Program-made: the position numbers and the translations under genes
Notes under the pieces: generated by a model
What the model saw: only the letters and a program-made list of their open reading frames with translations
Database searches by the model: none
Told to the model about the DNA's origin: nothing
Shown here: positions 44,154 through 52,964 of the stretch, one piece after another
Numbering within the stretch: position 1 is the stretch's first letter
Layout: the number at the start of each line of letters is the position of its first letter
Source: Gemmobacter lanyuensis
GTDB taxonomy: Bacteria; Pseudomonadota; Alphaproteobacteria; Rhodobacterales; Rhodobacteraceae
Assembly (NCBI RefSeq): GCF_014652355.1
Contig: NZ_BMYQ01000002.1
Coordinates: 186,001-250,000 of the forward strand
Direction of reading: 5' to 3'
Length of the DNA: 64,000 nt

Positions 44154-46222
44154 TGCAGCTTCCCGCGACTCGCACCCTGTTCCAGCCCACGATCCTTCTG
44201 GCATTGGCGCTGATGTCGGTCATCGCGATGATGATCCTGCCAGTGCCCACCTGGCTTCTTGATTTCGGGTTGGCGCTCTCGTTCGGGCTGGCGATCCTGA
44301 TGTTCACCGTGACGCTGTTCGTCGAACGTCCGCTGGATTTTTCGGCCTTCCCGACCATTCTGCTTGCTTCGCTTTTGCTGCGCCTGTCGCTCAATGTCAG
44401 TTCAACCAAGCTGATCATCGGGCAGGGCCATACCGGCACCGATGCCGCGGGCCATGTGATTGAGGGTTTTGCCAATTTCATCATGGGCGGCAATCTGTTG
44501 CTTGGCCTCGTCATCTTTTGCGTCTTGCTGATCGTCAACTTCATGGTGATCACCAAGGGGGCGGGCCGTATGGCCGAAGTCGGCGCCCGTTTCGCGCTGG
44601 ATGGGATGCCGGGCAAACAGCTGGCCATCGACGCCGACATGGCAGCCGGCGCAATCACCCATGCCGAGGCCAAGATGCGGCGCGAGCGTGAATTGGCCGA
44701 AACCAATTTCTTCGGCTCGCTCGATGGTGCCTCGAAGTTCGTCAAGGGCGATGCCGTGGCGGGCCTGCTGATCACCGGGCTGAACATCGTCATGGGCCTG
44801 ATCATGGGGATTGCCGTGCATGGGATGCCTGCCGGGCAAGCCCTTGAAACCTATGTGATCCTGACCGTCGGTGACGGTCTGGTCACGCAGATCCCGGCCG
44901 TTGTGATCTCGGTTGCATCGGCGCTTCTGCTTGCAAGGGGCGGCGCGCAGGGCTCTGTCGATGGCGCTTTTTTCCGCCAATTGGGCCAGTATCCGGGGGC
45001 GGTGGGCACGGTTGCAGTTCTGCTTGGTCTTTTTGCCCTGGTTCCGGGGTTGCCCTTTCTGCCCTTCGTGATTGGGGCTGCCGTTCTTGCCTTTATCGCC
45101 TGGCGCGGCGGCAAAGGTCCGGCCATCGCCCCGGTCGAGCTGGCCGAGCCCCCGGTCGCCGCCCGCAAATCCATGGGCGATGTTCTTGATTTTGATGAAA
45201 TTCATGTCGAGTTTGCGCCCGATCTGGTGCCCATGGCGCTTGATCCCGCGACAGGGCTCGACGCCCGGATCAACAACATGCGCACCCATATTGCGGGCAA
45301 TTATGGCCTGATCCTGCCGGAAATCCGCCTGACTGACGACGCGGCGCTGCCCCCCGGGGCTTATCGCATTCGGTTGCAGGGGGTGGAGCGGGTGCGTGAT
45401 CGCCTTATGCCCGATCGAGTTCTCGTGCTCTTGGCCGATGGGCTGGAGGCGCCCGAGGGCATTGACGTGCGTGAGCCGGTCTATGCGGCCCCTGCCCGCT
45501 GGATCGTGCCCGATCTTCAGGAAGAGGCTGCCCTGGCGGGCCTGACCGTTGTCTCCCCGCCCGAGGTTCTGGCCACCCATATGCTGGAGCTGCTGAAGGC
45601 CAATCTCGCCCGGCTTCTGACGCTCAAGGGCCTGCGCCGTCTGCTGGACGAATTCACCAATGTTTCCGATCCGGCACGGGCCGAGGCGAACAAGCGCTTG
45701 CTGGACGAACTCGTGCCGGATCGCGTTCCCGTGGACCTGCTGCTCGGGGTGCTGCGGCTGCTTCTGGAAGAGCGGGTGTCGATCCGCAATCTTCCTCTCA
45801 TCCTTGAATCCGTCGCCGAAGCGCGCGCCCTTGGCGCGGTCGAGCTTGTCTGTGAACATGTCCGACAAAGGCTCGGCTTCCAGATCGTGGCCGAACTGAA
45901 GCGCGAAGATGGGACGATTCCGCTGCTTCAACTCGCGCCGGACTGGGAAAAGACCTTTGTCATGTATCAGATGGAGGGGGATCGCGGGTTGCGCGACATT
46001 GCCCTGCCGCCCGAGCAATTCAGCCGCCTTGCCAATGCCATGGCAGACAAGCTCAACCGCGCCGCAGAAAACGGGGTTCATGCCGCCCTCGTCACATCAA
46101 CCCTCCGCCGGCGGTTCCTTCGCACCGTTTTGGGGGCGAAGGGACTGACCAATCCCGTCCTCTCTTATGAGGAAATTGGTCTGGAGGCCCGCCCCGCCAT
46201 GATCGGCGTCGTGTCCGCATGA
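44153..46222 (+). CDS. flhA: Flagellar export gate protein FlhA
   Basis: A 689-residue component of the flagellar type III export gate. About eight N-terminal membrane helices include the FHIPEP-type signature region GLDGMPGKQLAIDADMAAG and the RRERELAETNFFGSLDGASKFVKGDA loop. The C-terminal cytoplasmic domain (about 345-689) binds chaperone-substrate complexes. It begins inside the stop codon of the transglycosylase gene and overlaps fliR by four bases. Confidence 0.98.
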   Translation: MQLPATRTLFQPTILLALALMSVIAMMILPVPTWLLDFGLALSFGLAILMFTVTLFVERPLDFSAFPTILLASLLLRLSLNVSSTKLIIGQGHTGTDAAGHVIEGFANFIMGGNLLLGLVIFCVLLIVNFMVITKGAGRMAEVGARFALDGMPGKQLAIDADMAAGAITHAEAKMRRERELAETNFFGSLDGASKFVKGDAVAGLLITGLNIVMGLIMGIAVHGMPAGQALETYVILTVGDGLVTQIPAVVISVASALLLARGGAQGSVDGAFFRQLGQYPGAVGTVAVLLGLFALVPGLPFLPFVIGAAVLAFIAWRGGKGPAIAPVELAEPPVAARKSMGDVLDFDEIHVEFAPDLVPMALDPATGLDARINNMRTHIAGNYGLILPEIRLTDDAALPPGAYRIRLQGVERVRDRLMPDRVLVLLADGLEAPEGIDVREPVYAAPARWIVPDLQEEAALAGLTVVSPPEVLATHMLELLKANLARLLTLKGLRRLLDEFTNVSDPARAEANKRLLDELVPDRVPVDLLLGVLRLLLEERVSIRNLPLILESVAEARALGAVELVCEHVRQRLGFQIVAELKREDGTIPLLQLAPDWEKTFVMYQMEGDRGLRDIALPPEQFSRLANAMADKLNRAAENGVHAALVTSTLRRRFLRTVLGAKGLTNPVLSYEEIGLEARPAMIGVVSA

Positions 46223-46986
46223 CGGCGGCCCTGGCACGCCTGACCGAAGTTTCCGGATGGGGGCAACCTGTCATTCTGGGATGGTTCTTGGTGTTCATCC
46301 GTGTCGGCGGCCTCATGGCGGTGCTTCCCGCCTTTGGTGACCAGATCATCCCGGCGCGTGTCAGGCTGGTCGTGACCCTCGCCTTTGCGACGATCCTTGC
46401 GCCGATGGTCATGGTCCCCCAAAGTGATCTTTCCTTTGGCCCGATCCTGGCAGAGGCCGGGGTGGGTCTGCTGTTTGGCCTGTCCGTTCGGTTTCTGATC
46501 TTCGCCTTGCAGACCGCCGGAATGATGATTGCCCAAGCGATTTCGCTGGCGCAGCTTTTCGGGGCTGTGGGTGAACCCCAACCCGTTCTGGGCAGTCTGC
46601 TCACGTTGGGTGCACTGGCGGTCGCAGTGGCGTCCGGCCTGCATTTGCGTGTCATTGAGCTTTTGGTGTTGTCCTATGATCTGTTTCCCCCCGGTGTACC
46701 GCCCCATCCGGGGGATGTTGCACAATGGGGCACGGGGCGGGCCGCGCATTGTCTGGCGCTCGCGGTATCGCTGGCCGCACCGTTCCTTGCGGCGTCGCTG
46801 CTTTACAACATCGCCCTCGGCATCATCAATCGGGCGATGCCGCAGCTTATGGTCTCGTTCATCGGCGCGCCGGCCATGACCTTGGGCGGGCTTGCTCTCT
46901 TTGCCGTTGCTGCACCGCTCTTGCTCAATCTCTGGCAAACGGCCTTGGCCGAAGCCTTGTCCAACCCGTTGGCGGTGCCACCATGA
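46219..46986 (+). CDS. fliR: Flagellar export gate protein FliR
   Basis: A 255-residue inner-membrane protein with five or six hydrophobic segments. The family pattern is visible in FIRVGGLMAVLPAFGDQIIPARVRLVVTLAFA and AAPFLAASLLYNIALGIINRAMPQLMVSFIGAPA. With FliP and FliQ it forms the export channel. Overlaps flhA and flhB by four bases each. Confidence 0.96.
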   Translation: MTAALARLTEVSGWGQPVILGWFLVFIRVGGLMAVLPAFGDQIIPARVRLVVTLAFATILAPMVMVPQSDLSFGPILAEAGVGLLFGLSVRFLIFALQTAGMMIAQAISLAQLFGAVGEPQPVLGSLLTLGALAVAVASGLHLRVIELLVLSYDLFPPGVPPHPGDVAQWGTGRAAHCLALAVSLAAPFLAASLLYNIALGIINRAMPQLMVSFIGAPAMTLGGLALFAVAAPLLLNLWQTALAEALSNPLAVPP

Positions 46987-48047
46987 GCGCCTCGGTGGAT
47001 GACGAAGACAAACCGCATGAGGCCAGCGCCAAACGCCTCGAAGACATGCGCAAGCAAGGACAGATTCCGCGTTCCCAGGATCTGTTCGGTGCGGCCGCAT
47101 TCGCAGGTCTGGTCGGCGCGCTTTTCGGGCCCGCCGCGAAGGCGCCCGAACATCTGGGTGCTTCATTGGCGATACTTTTGGCAAGTCCGGACAGGATCGA
47201 GCTCGAGAGGCCTGCGCTTGCCGGCCTATTGCTTGAGGTCTTGACGGCTCTTGCCCCAATTTTCCTTTTGCCAATGGTTGCGGTGATCCTGATGATCACG
47301 CTCCAACGCGCCTGGCTTTTCACACCGGGCAATTTCGCATTTCGGTTCTCACGGATATCACCCTTTGCAGCTGCGGCGCAGCGGTTCGGGCCACAAGGGC
47401 TTGTGGCTTTCGGCAAGAGCGCAGCAAAGCTTATTGTGATCAGCCTGGTCCTCGGGCTGTTCCTTCAGTCGCGGGAAAAGGTGGTTCTGGGTGTGATGTT
47501 CCTTGCCCCGGCCCCGGCCATGGCGGTGACCCTTGGGCTTTTGCGCGATTTTTTGACGGTGGTTCTGGGGATCGTGATCGCGTTTGGCTTGGGCGATTAC
47601 TTCTGGCAATGGCTGCAACACCGCAAACGTGCGATGATGTCGCGGCAAGACATGATCGAAGAGCACAAGGAGAGCGAGGGCGATCCCCATCTCAAGGCGC
47701 ATCGTAAACAGCGGGGACAGGACATTGCCATGAACCGCATGTTGCTCGATGTTCCGGGTGCGGATGTCGTGATCGTCAACCCGACCCATTATGCCGTAGC
47801 GCTGAAATGGGACCGGGCGGCGCGCCGGCCGCCCGTCTGTGTTGCCAAGGGTGTGGATGAAATCGCAGCCCGCATCCGCGAGCAGGCCCAAAAAGCGGGC
47901 GTCCCCATCCACAGTGATCCGCCCACCGCGCGTGCCCTCCACGCGGCCCTGAAGATTGGCGATGAGATCGCGCCCGAACATTACAAAGTTGTGGCCGCCG
48001 CCATCCGATTTGCCGAAGCCATGCGCCGCCGGGCAAGAAAGTACTGA
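46983..48047 (+). CDS. flhB: Flagellar export switch protein FlhB
   Basis: A 354-residue protein with four membrane helices and a C-terminal cytoplasmic domain. The self-cleaving NPTH motif is at residues 266-269 (VNPTHYAVALKW). Autocleavage switches export from rod/hook to filament substrates, triggered through FliK, whose gene is 10 kb downstream. Start overlaps the fliR stop (ATGA). Confidence 0.97.
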   Translation: MSASVDDEDKPHEASAKRLEDMRKQGQIPRSQDLFGAAAFAGLVGALFGPAAKAPEHLGASLAILLASPDRIELERPALAGLLLEVLTALAPIFLLPMVAVILMITLQRAWLFTPGNFAFRFSRISPFAAAAQRFGPQGLVAFGKSAAKLIVISLVLGLFLQSREKVVLGVMFLAPAPAMAVTLGLLRDFLTVVLGIVIAFGLGDYFWQWLQHRKRAMMSRQDMIEEHKESEGDPHLKAHRKQRGQDIAMNRMLLDVPGADVVIVNPTHYAVALKWDRAARRPPVCVAKGVDEIAARIREQAQKAGVPIHSDPPTARALHAALKIGDEIAPEHYKVVAAAIRFAEAMRRRARKY

Positions 48048-48049
48048 GG

Positions 48050-48376
48050 ATGGACAAGCACCAGCTCGCAACGATCACCATGCTCGCGCAGCTTCTCAAG
48101 GACCGTCAGCTCGAGGCTCTGCGTCGTTCGGCAGCGCAACAGGCGCAGACCCGTGCGCTGATCGCGGGTCTTGAGGCTGCGCCCGCGTTGGACTTGCCTC
48201 CGGTGCCTGCGGCGCAGACAGCCTTGACCTATTCGGTCTGGGCGGATCGTCGGCGATCAGAACTTAACCGCCAGCTGGCAGCCCAGCTCGTCGAGCTTGA
48301 AGAACGTCGTTCCGAGGCCTCGCTTGCCTTCGGCCGTGTTCAGGCGCTCGGTCGGGTTGCAGCGAAGCGTAAATGA
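48050..48376 (+). CDS. Small coiled-coil protein in the flagellar operon, FliJ-like candidate
   Basis: A 108-residue, Ala/Gln/Arg/Leu-rich helical protein with no signal or membrane segment. Helices at about 5-45 and 70-108 are separated by a Pro-rich hinge (APALDLPPVPAAQ). It directly follows flhB (two-base gap), and its composition and layout fit a FliJ-like export stalk or chaperone, although no diagnostic motif exists. No other FliJ candidate adjoins fliI here. The assignment is by position only. Confidence 0.75.
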   Translation: MDKHQLATITMLAQLLKDRQLEALRRSAAQQAQTRALIAGLEAAPALDLPPVPAAQTALTYSVWADRRRSELNRQLAAQLVELEERRSEASLAFGRVQALGRVAAKRK

Positions 48377-48380
48377 AAAG

Positions 48381-48403
48381 GCCCCGGCGGTGCCGGGGCG
48401 TTT
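48381..48403 (+). terminator. Hairpin after the flhA-fliR-flhB operon
   Basis: GCCCCGGC pairs with GCCGGGGC around GGT, followed by GTTTCTATTT. It separates this operon from the convergent fliL gene. Confidence 0.7.
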
Positions 48404-48877
48404 CTATTTGTCCTCTCGACCGATCTCAGTGATGACCACGTCAAAGACCATGTCGGGAAGGATGTCCCGGGCGGCTGTCAACAGCCGCCGCCTCAGCCGC
48501 TCAAGCGGAAGTGATTTCGTGAAGGCTCCCTCAAAGCCGCCTTCATTCGCAAAGGTGAAAAGAACGCGCAGAAAGGCGTTTCTGAGGCGTGGTTCCTTGG
48601 CAAAAACCGCCTCGCTGCCACCTGGCACAACCTCGAGGCTTAGCGACACGACGACAAGCGCCGCGATGTTCTGGCGCGCGATCACTGGAACGACGAACTG
48701 GCTCGGCATTCGCGCATATTCGGCTTCCTGGCCGGGTTCCAAGGGCAGAGGCGCATTGGTGATGCGCGGTTTGGGTGTTTCGGCTTCGGTCGGCACGGGG
48801 CGTAGGTAAAGACCCGCCCCTGCGCCCCCGCCCGCGCCAACCACCGTCAGGATGAGAGGAATGAGGATCTTCTTCAT
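48404..48877 (-). CDS. fliL: Flagellar basal body-associated protein FliL
   Basis: A 157-residue protein with one N-terminal membrane helix (MKKILIPLILTVVGAGGGAGAGLYL) and a periplasmic domain ending in LLTAARDILPDMVFDVVITEIGRE, as in FliL. It associates with stators and stabilises the motor. Last gene of the nine-gene operon flgB-flgC-fliE-fliQ-flgF-flgG-flgA-flgH-fliL. Confidence 0.88.
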   Translation of the reverse strand: MKKILIPLILTVVGAGGGAGAGLYLRPVPTEAETPKPRITNAPLPLEPGQEAEYARMPSQFVVPVIARQNIAALVVVSLSLEVVPGGSEAVFAKEPRLRNAFLRVLFTFANEGGFEGAFTKSLPLERLRRRLLTAARDILPDMVFDVVITEIGREDK

Positions 48878-48883
48878 GACAGG

Positions 48884-49615
48884 TCAGAATGGCAGGATGA
48901 CATCAGCGATTTGCTGACCGTAACGCGGCTGCTGCACGTCGGAGATCTGACCGCGCCCGCCATATGAGATACGTGCGCCCGCGATCTTGTCATAGGTGAT
49001 CTCGTTTTGGCGCGAAATGTCGGTCGGTCGGACATAGCCGGTCACAATCAGCTCGCGCAGCTCGAAATTCACGCGGACTTCCTGTTGTCCCTCGAGACGC
49101 AGAACGCCATTCGGCAATTCCTCCACGATGGTCGCTGCGATGCGCAGGGTCATCTGTTCGTTCCGCGTGACCGAGCCGTCACCTTTGTAGCTTGAGGCGG
49201 ATGAGGTCTGCACGGCATCAGCCATGCTTGCGCCATCTGGTAGCCGTTCGTCGAGCCGCTGCGGGATGCCGAACAGGTCCGGCAGAGCCATCGTGTCGCT
49301 TCCTGACCTGCTGCGCCCCGAGCTGTTGGAAATCTTGGCGCGATCATCAATTTCGATGACGACAGTCAGGATGTCTCCACGCCGCTGGGCCCTGCGTTCG
49401 CCGAACAACGACTCGCGGTTGGCCGACCACAGCGAAGATGCATCGGCCGGGCCTGCGGGTGGAATGTCTCTGGGCAGAGGGGAAGAATACATGGCGTGGT
49501 GCTGGTAGCTTCCTTCCAGCGGCGAGAATCCGGGTGATTTTCCGACCTCTTCCAATCGGCTGCAGGCAGCGAGGCACAGGCAGAGCAAAAGTAACCGACG
49601 CATCACTGTCCTCAT
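48884..49615 (-). CDS. flgH: Flagellar L-ring protein FlgH
   Basis: A 243-residue outer-membrane lipoprotein; the signal ends LCLCLAACS, with the lipidated Cys near residue 18. FlgH hallmarks are SLFGERRAQRRGDILTVVIEIDDRAKISNSS, GVLRLEGQQEVRVNFELRELIVTGYVRPTDIS and GRGQISDVQQPRYGQQIADVILPF. It forms the outer-membrane bushing. The P-ring partner flgI is not in the window. It overlaps flgA by four bases. Confidence 0.97.
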   Translation of the reverse strand: MRTVMRRLLLLCLCLAACSRLEEVGKSPGFSPLEGSYQHHAMYSSPLPRDIPPAGPADASSLWSANRESLFGERRAQRRGDILTVVIEIDDRAKISNSSGRSRSGSDTMALPDLFGIPQRLDERLPDGASMADAVQTSSASSYKGDGSVTRNEQMTLRIAATIVEELPNGVLRLEGQQEVRVNFELRELIVTGYVRPTDISRQNEITYDKIAGARISYGGRGQISDVQQPRYGQQIADVILPF

Positions 49616-50046
49616 GGGCTCAGGTTCGGGTTCGGGCCGACCGCGACGCTGCCGTCCGGTCGAATTTGCCCGCTGACGCTGGTTTTCGATGCAAGATTCA
49701 TCACTCGGATCACGTCACCGATCCCGCCTCGCGACAGCGCGCGGCCTTCAGCCGCGATCTGCAAGGAGCCCTTCGCATAGCGCAGCAGGACAAAGGCGTT
49801 CCGATCAATGATGGACGCAGGCCCCAGATCGTCTGGCCGCAACGGCCTGTTGGCGTAAAGTGTCACGCGCGCTTCAAGGCCAATGGCCTCATCCGGTCGG
49901 GTGAGTGCGCCGGGGGTATCGCGGGCGGCGATCGCCAGATCCTCGGCGGTGATGATACTTTGGGCCCGGATCGTCCGTTTCGGGACAAGAGTTTCTGCTC
50001 CGGCCAGGGCAGGTAACAGGCACAGCAGACAGACACGCCACATCAT
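49612..50046 (-). CDS. flgA: Flagellar P-ring assembly chaperone FlgA
   Basis: A 144-residue periplasmic protein with a short signal (MMWRVCLLCLLPALAGA) and an SAF-like domain: LVPKRTIRAQSIITAEDLA, ANRPLRPDDLG and VRQ-type end with VMNLASKTSVSGQIRPDGSVAVGP. It assists FlgI assembly. It overlaps flgH and flgG by four bases each. Confidence 0.92.
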   Translation of the reverse strand: MMWRVCLLCLLPALAGAETLVPKRTIRAQSIITAEDLAIAARDTPGALTRPDEAIGLEARVTLYANRPLRPDDLGPASIIDRNAFVLLRYAKGSLQIAAEGRALSRGGIGDVIRVMNLASKTSVSGQIRPDGSVAVGPNPNLSP

Positions 50047-50828
50047 CGCACCTGTGTCGTTGCAGACAGCATCTGATCCGCCGCCGTTATGACCTTGGCA
50101 TTCAATTCATAACCACGTTGCGCCTTGATCAGTTCGGTGATTTCCCGCACCGAATCGACCGAACTTTCCTCAAGAAAACCTTGCCGCAAGATGCCCAGCC
50201 CATCTTCGCCAGGCGCGCCGATGAGTGCCGGGCCGGAAGCTGGACTTTCCAGAAACAGGTTGCCGCCTGTCGCCTCGAGGCCTTTTTCATTGGCAAACCC
50301 TGCAAGCGTCAATTGTCCGAGGAGTTGTGGCTCTACCGCGTCGGGAAAATGCGCATAGACCTCGCCTGCCGCATTGATGCTGATCTCGCGGGCATCGCTG
50401 GGTATGGTCAGGCCGGGTGCCAGCGCATAGCCTTCGGAGGTGACGATCAACCCGTCGGCGCTGCGCTTCAATGCCCCGTCGCGCGTATAGGCAGCCCCCC
50501 CCGATGGCAGCGTCACCTCAAGGTAGCCCCGGCCCTCAATCGCCAGATCAAGGTCGCCCCCCGTCGCCATCAAAGAGCCTTGCGCCAGAATGACCGAAAC
50601 CGAGGCTGGCCGCACCCCCAGACCAAGCTGGATCCCAGTCGGCAGCATGCTTCCATCGGTGGCCGAGATTGCGCCGGGCTTGGCCAATTGTTCATAATGG
50701 AGATCCGCGAATTCGGCCCGCCGCGCATTGTAGCCGGTGGTCGACATGTTCGCGAGGTTGTTGGAGACGACATCGACCCGCATCTGTTGGGCCGCCATGC
50801 CGCTTGCCGCGATTTGAAGTGCCTTCAT
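50043..50828 (-). CDS. flgG: Flagellar distal rod protein FlgG
   Basis: A 261-residue rod protein. The N-terminal MKALQIAASGMAAQQMRVDVVSNNLANMSTTGYNARRAEF and C-terminal SVREITELIKAQRGYELNAKVITAADQML are the conserved axial-protein helices. It makes up the distal rod beneath the hook. One base separates it from flgF. Confidence 0.97.
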   Translation of the reverse strand: MKALQIAASGMAAQQMRVDVVSNNLANMSTTGYNARRAEFADLHYEQLAKPGAISATDGSMLPTGIQLGLGVRPASVSVILAQGSLMATGGDLDLAIEGRGYLEVTLPSGGAAYTRDGALKRSADGLIVTSEGYALAPGLTIPSDAREISINAAGEVYAHFPDAVEPQLLGQLTLAGFANEKGLEATGGNLFLESPASGPALIGAPGEDGLGILRQGFLEESSVDSVREITELIKAQRGYELNAKVITAADQMLSATTQVR

Positions 50829-50829
50829 C

Positions 50830-51543
50830 TTAACGCCCCAATGTCTGTATCACGGTGCGAAGGCGGTCATCCTCACGATCGAGGAAGCTCTGCCCCATTT
50901 CATAGGCGCGCTGCACCTCAATCAGGCGGGATACCTCGGTCAGCGGGCTGACATTGCTGCCTTCGAGGTGCCCCTGCAGGATCACGGCCCCCGAAACCGG
51001 TTCTTCGCCAGCCGAGGTGGCAAACAACGTTCCGGCCTCATGCCGCAGGTCGCCGGGCTCGATCGGCTGCCAAAGCCCGATGCGCGCAAGGGGCGCCCCA
51101 TCGGCCGAGAGGGTTCCGTCCGGTGCGAGCTGGACGTCACGCGCATTCGGCGGGACGAAAATCGGCCCACCTCCTTCATCCAAAAGCCTGTGGCCCGTGG
51201 CGGTCACCAGATCCCCGGTATCCGAGGGGGTGAAACTGCCGGCCCGCGTCAGCCGGTTCCCTTCCGGAGTTTCCACCAGAAAGAACCCTTCCCCCTCGAT
51301 TGCAAAATCGAAGGATCCGCCCGTGACAGAAATCTCGCCCTGTGTCAGGTCGATGTTTCGCGCGGAGGCACGTGCCATTGAAAGTGACGGTGCATCGGCA
51401 AGTCTTTGGACATATTCGGAAAAAACAACGCCTTCACGTCGGAATCCAGTTGTGGAGGCGTTGGCGATATTGTTCGCGAGGGTTTGGACCTCGCGCATCA
51501 ACCCAGTCTGACGGGTCAATGTGGTATAGCCGGATACATCCAT
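50830..51543 (-). CDS. flgF: Flagellar proximal rod protein FlgF
   Basis: A 237-residue rod protein. The start MDVSGYTTLTRQTGLMREVQTLANNIANASTTGFRREG and end LTEVSRLIEVQRAYEMGQSFLDREDDRLR are typical of the FlgF/FlgG family; position next to flgG and the lack of the FlgG-type length separate the two. It follows fliQ by one base. Confidence 0.94.
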   Translation of the reverse strand: MDVSGYTTLTRQTGLMREVQTLANNIANASTTGFRREGVVFSEYVQRLADAPSLSMARASARNIDLTQGEISVTGGSFDFAIEGEGFFLVETPEGNRLTRAGSFTPSDTGDLVTATGHRLLDEGGGPIFVPPNARDVQLAPDGTLSADGAPLARIGLWQPIEPGDLRHEAGTLFATSAGEEPVSGAVILQGHLEGSNVSPLTEVSRLIEVQRAYEMGQSFLDREDDRLRTVIQTLGR

Positions 51544-51544
51544 C

Positions 51545-51811
51545 TCAGCCTCCTGCGATCTGGGGAACCAGCTGGTCCCGGAAAAAATCGACCAAGCCGG
51601 TTGTCATGAAGTTCATGGAAACCCAGAAGACAATCAGCATCATCCCCACCTTGGGTACGAAGGTCAGAGTCGCCTCCTGGATCGAGGTGAGCGCCTGAAA
51701 CAGCCCGATCACCACCCCCGCGACCAGCGCGACAAGCAGCAAGGGTGCTGAAATCTTGACGGCCAGCCACAACCCTTGCCGGAGCGTGTCATAGATCAGC
51801 TGTTCGGTCAT
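51545..51811 (-). CDS. fliQ: Flagellar export gate protein FliQ
   Basis: An 88-residue protein with two membrane helices, matching FliQ: LRQGLWLAVKISAPLLLVALVAGVVIGLFQALTSIQEATLTFVPK. It forms part of the export channel with FliP and FliR. It overlaps fliE by four bases. FliP is missing from the window. Confidence 0.97.
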   Translation of the reverse strand: MTEQLIYDTLRQGLWLAVKISAPLLLVALVAGVVIGLFQALTSIQEATLTFVPKVGMMLIVFWVSMNFMTTGLVDFFRDQLVPQIAGG

Positions 51812-52101
51812 ATCGGCATCCTCAGGATCTCCTGATAGGCCTCGACCACCTTGTCGCGCACGGCGACAACCGTTTCGACGGCCATTTCACTGGCTGCAAG
51901 GGCTTCGACCAAGGCATGCGGATCCGCGCCCCCGATCATGGCAGACCGGGCCGTCGCTTCGCCGGTTGCGAGAACCTGCTCGAATTCGTTGGCGACATCT
52001 GACGGACCGGGCGCCGCCTTGTCCGGGCCAAGCGCCTGCGGTGCGGCCGCACTTCGCGCGGTTGCATAGGATTGTGTGGCGAGACTGGTGCGCAAATCCA
52101 T
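51808..52101 (-). CDS. fliE: Flagellar hook-basal body protein FliE
   Basis: A 97-residue protein linking the MS ring and the rod. The ending ALVEALAASEMAVETVVAVRDKVVEAYQEILRMPI carries the conserved FliE C-terminal helix (xVRxKxxxAYQEIMxMxI). It lies 11 bases after flgC. Confidence 0.95.
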   Translation of the reverse strand: MDLRTSLATQSYATARSAAAPQALGPDKAAPGPSDVANEFEQVLATGEATARSAMIGGADPHALVEALAASEMAVETVVAVRDKVVEAYQEILRMPI

Positions 52102-52112
52102 TCTGGATCTCC

Positions 52113-52493
52113 TTATCTGCGGAGGAGCTCGAGCAGGCTTTGCGCCATCTGCCGCGCCTGATCGAACATCTTGAGGTTGGCCTCGTAGCTGCGCTGCGCT
52201 TGGCGGGCGTCCGCGATTTCAGTGACGAGGTTCACATTGGACCCGAAATAATTGCCGCTTTCGTCAGCGAGCGGATGACTCGGATCATGGATCTGGGGCA
52301 GGGGTGCCGGATCCAGGCGCAGCTTCCCCAATTCCACGCCAGCCGCGTTGGCCGCCTCTTCGAACGAGACAGTCTTGCGACGGTATCCGGGCGTATCGGC
52401 ATTGGCGATGTTTTCCGAGACGTGACGCAGGCGACCCGATTGCGCCTGCATGCCGGAAGCTGCGAAACTGAGTGAGGTGAGCAGATCGGACAT
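52113..52493 (-). CDS. flgC: Flagellar proximal rod protein FlgC
   Basis: A 126-residue rod protein. Conserved N-terminus FAASGMQAQSGRLRHVSENIANADTPGYRRKTVSF and C-terminus VTEIADARQAQRSYEANLKMFDQARQMAQSLLELL. It follows flgB by three bases. Confidence 0.96.
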   Translation of the reverse strand: MSDLLTSLSFAASGMQAQSGRLRHVSENIANADTPGYRRKTVSFEEAANAAGVELGKLRLDPAPLPQIHDPSHPLADESGNYFGSNVNLVTEIADARQAQRSYEANLKMFDQARQMAQSLLELLRR

Positions 52494-52496
52494 GGC

Positions 52497-52880
52497 TCAA
52501 CCCTGCCTGCCAAGAGACAGGCGAAGAATGCGAGAGGTGCTGCGATAGATGGCTAGGGCCATATCGTGCTGCTGACGAACCTCCGCTGCCTTGAGCATCT
52601 CCGTCTCCAGAGAGACTGTGTTGCCATCTGGTGAGGCGGCTCCTTTCGTCACGCAGATTTCGGCCGCGCCCCGATAGGTGGAACCGCTTTCCAGATGCCC
52701 GGGCCGCGACTGCCGCAGCCCCCCACCGTCAGCATAAGCGGCCGCAAAATCCGGCATGTCGCGCGCCCGATATCCGGGTGTATCCGCATTGGCGATGTTG
52801 CGCGCAATTTCGCCCTGCCTTGCGCCGGCATGACCGGCAAGAGCCTGTGCCATTCTGACAATCTGCAATTTTTCAAACAT
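52497..52880 (-). CDS. flgB: Flagellar proximal rod protein FlgB
   Basis: A 127-residue rod protein with MAQALAGHAGARQGEIARNIANADTPGYRARDMPDF at the start. I chose the ATG at 52878-52880 (GGGAGAAG before it) over one ten codons upstream. It is the first gene of the nine-gene minus-strand operon and is divergent from fliI with 84 bases between, so both promoters must lie in that gap. Confidence 0.95.
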   Translation of the reverse strand: MFEKLQIVRMAQALAGHAGARQGEIARNIANADTPGYRARDMPDFAAAYADGGGLRQSRPGHLESGSTYRGAAEICVTKGAASPDGNTVSLETEMLKAAEVRQQHDMALAIYRSTSRILRLSLGRQG

Positions 52881-52964
52881 CGGGGCTTCTCCCTCGATCA
52901 CCTTCACCAAGGCTTAAGGGTGATTCCTTTAGAAAGGGTAAGCAGCGAACGAAGGGAGAACCCG
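52881..52964. promoter_or_regulatory. flgB-fliI divergent promoter region
   Basis: The 84-base space serves both the flgB operon and fliI. It holds an imperfect inverted pair ATCACC (52897-52902) / GGTGAT (52919-52924) and a TTAA at 52914-52917. I see no clear sigma-28, sigma-54 or CtrA consensus. Confidence 0.45.

Noticed and set aside
44402-46081. An open frame of about 560 codons on the minus strand inside flhA
   Set aside because: Antisense shadow of flhA, whose motifs and membrane helices are clear on the plus strand.
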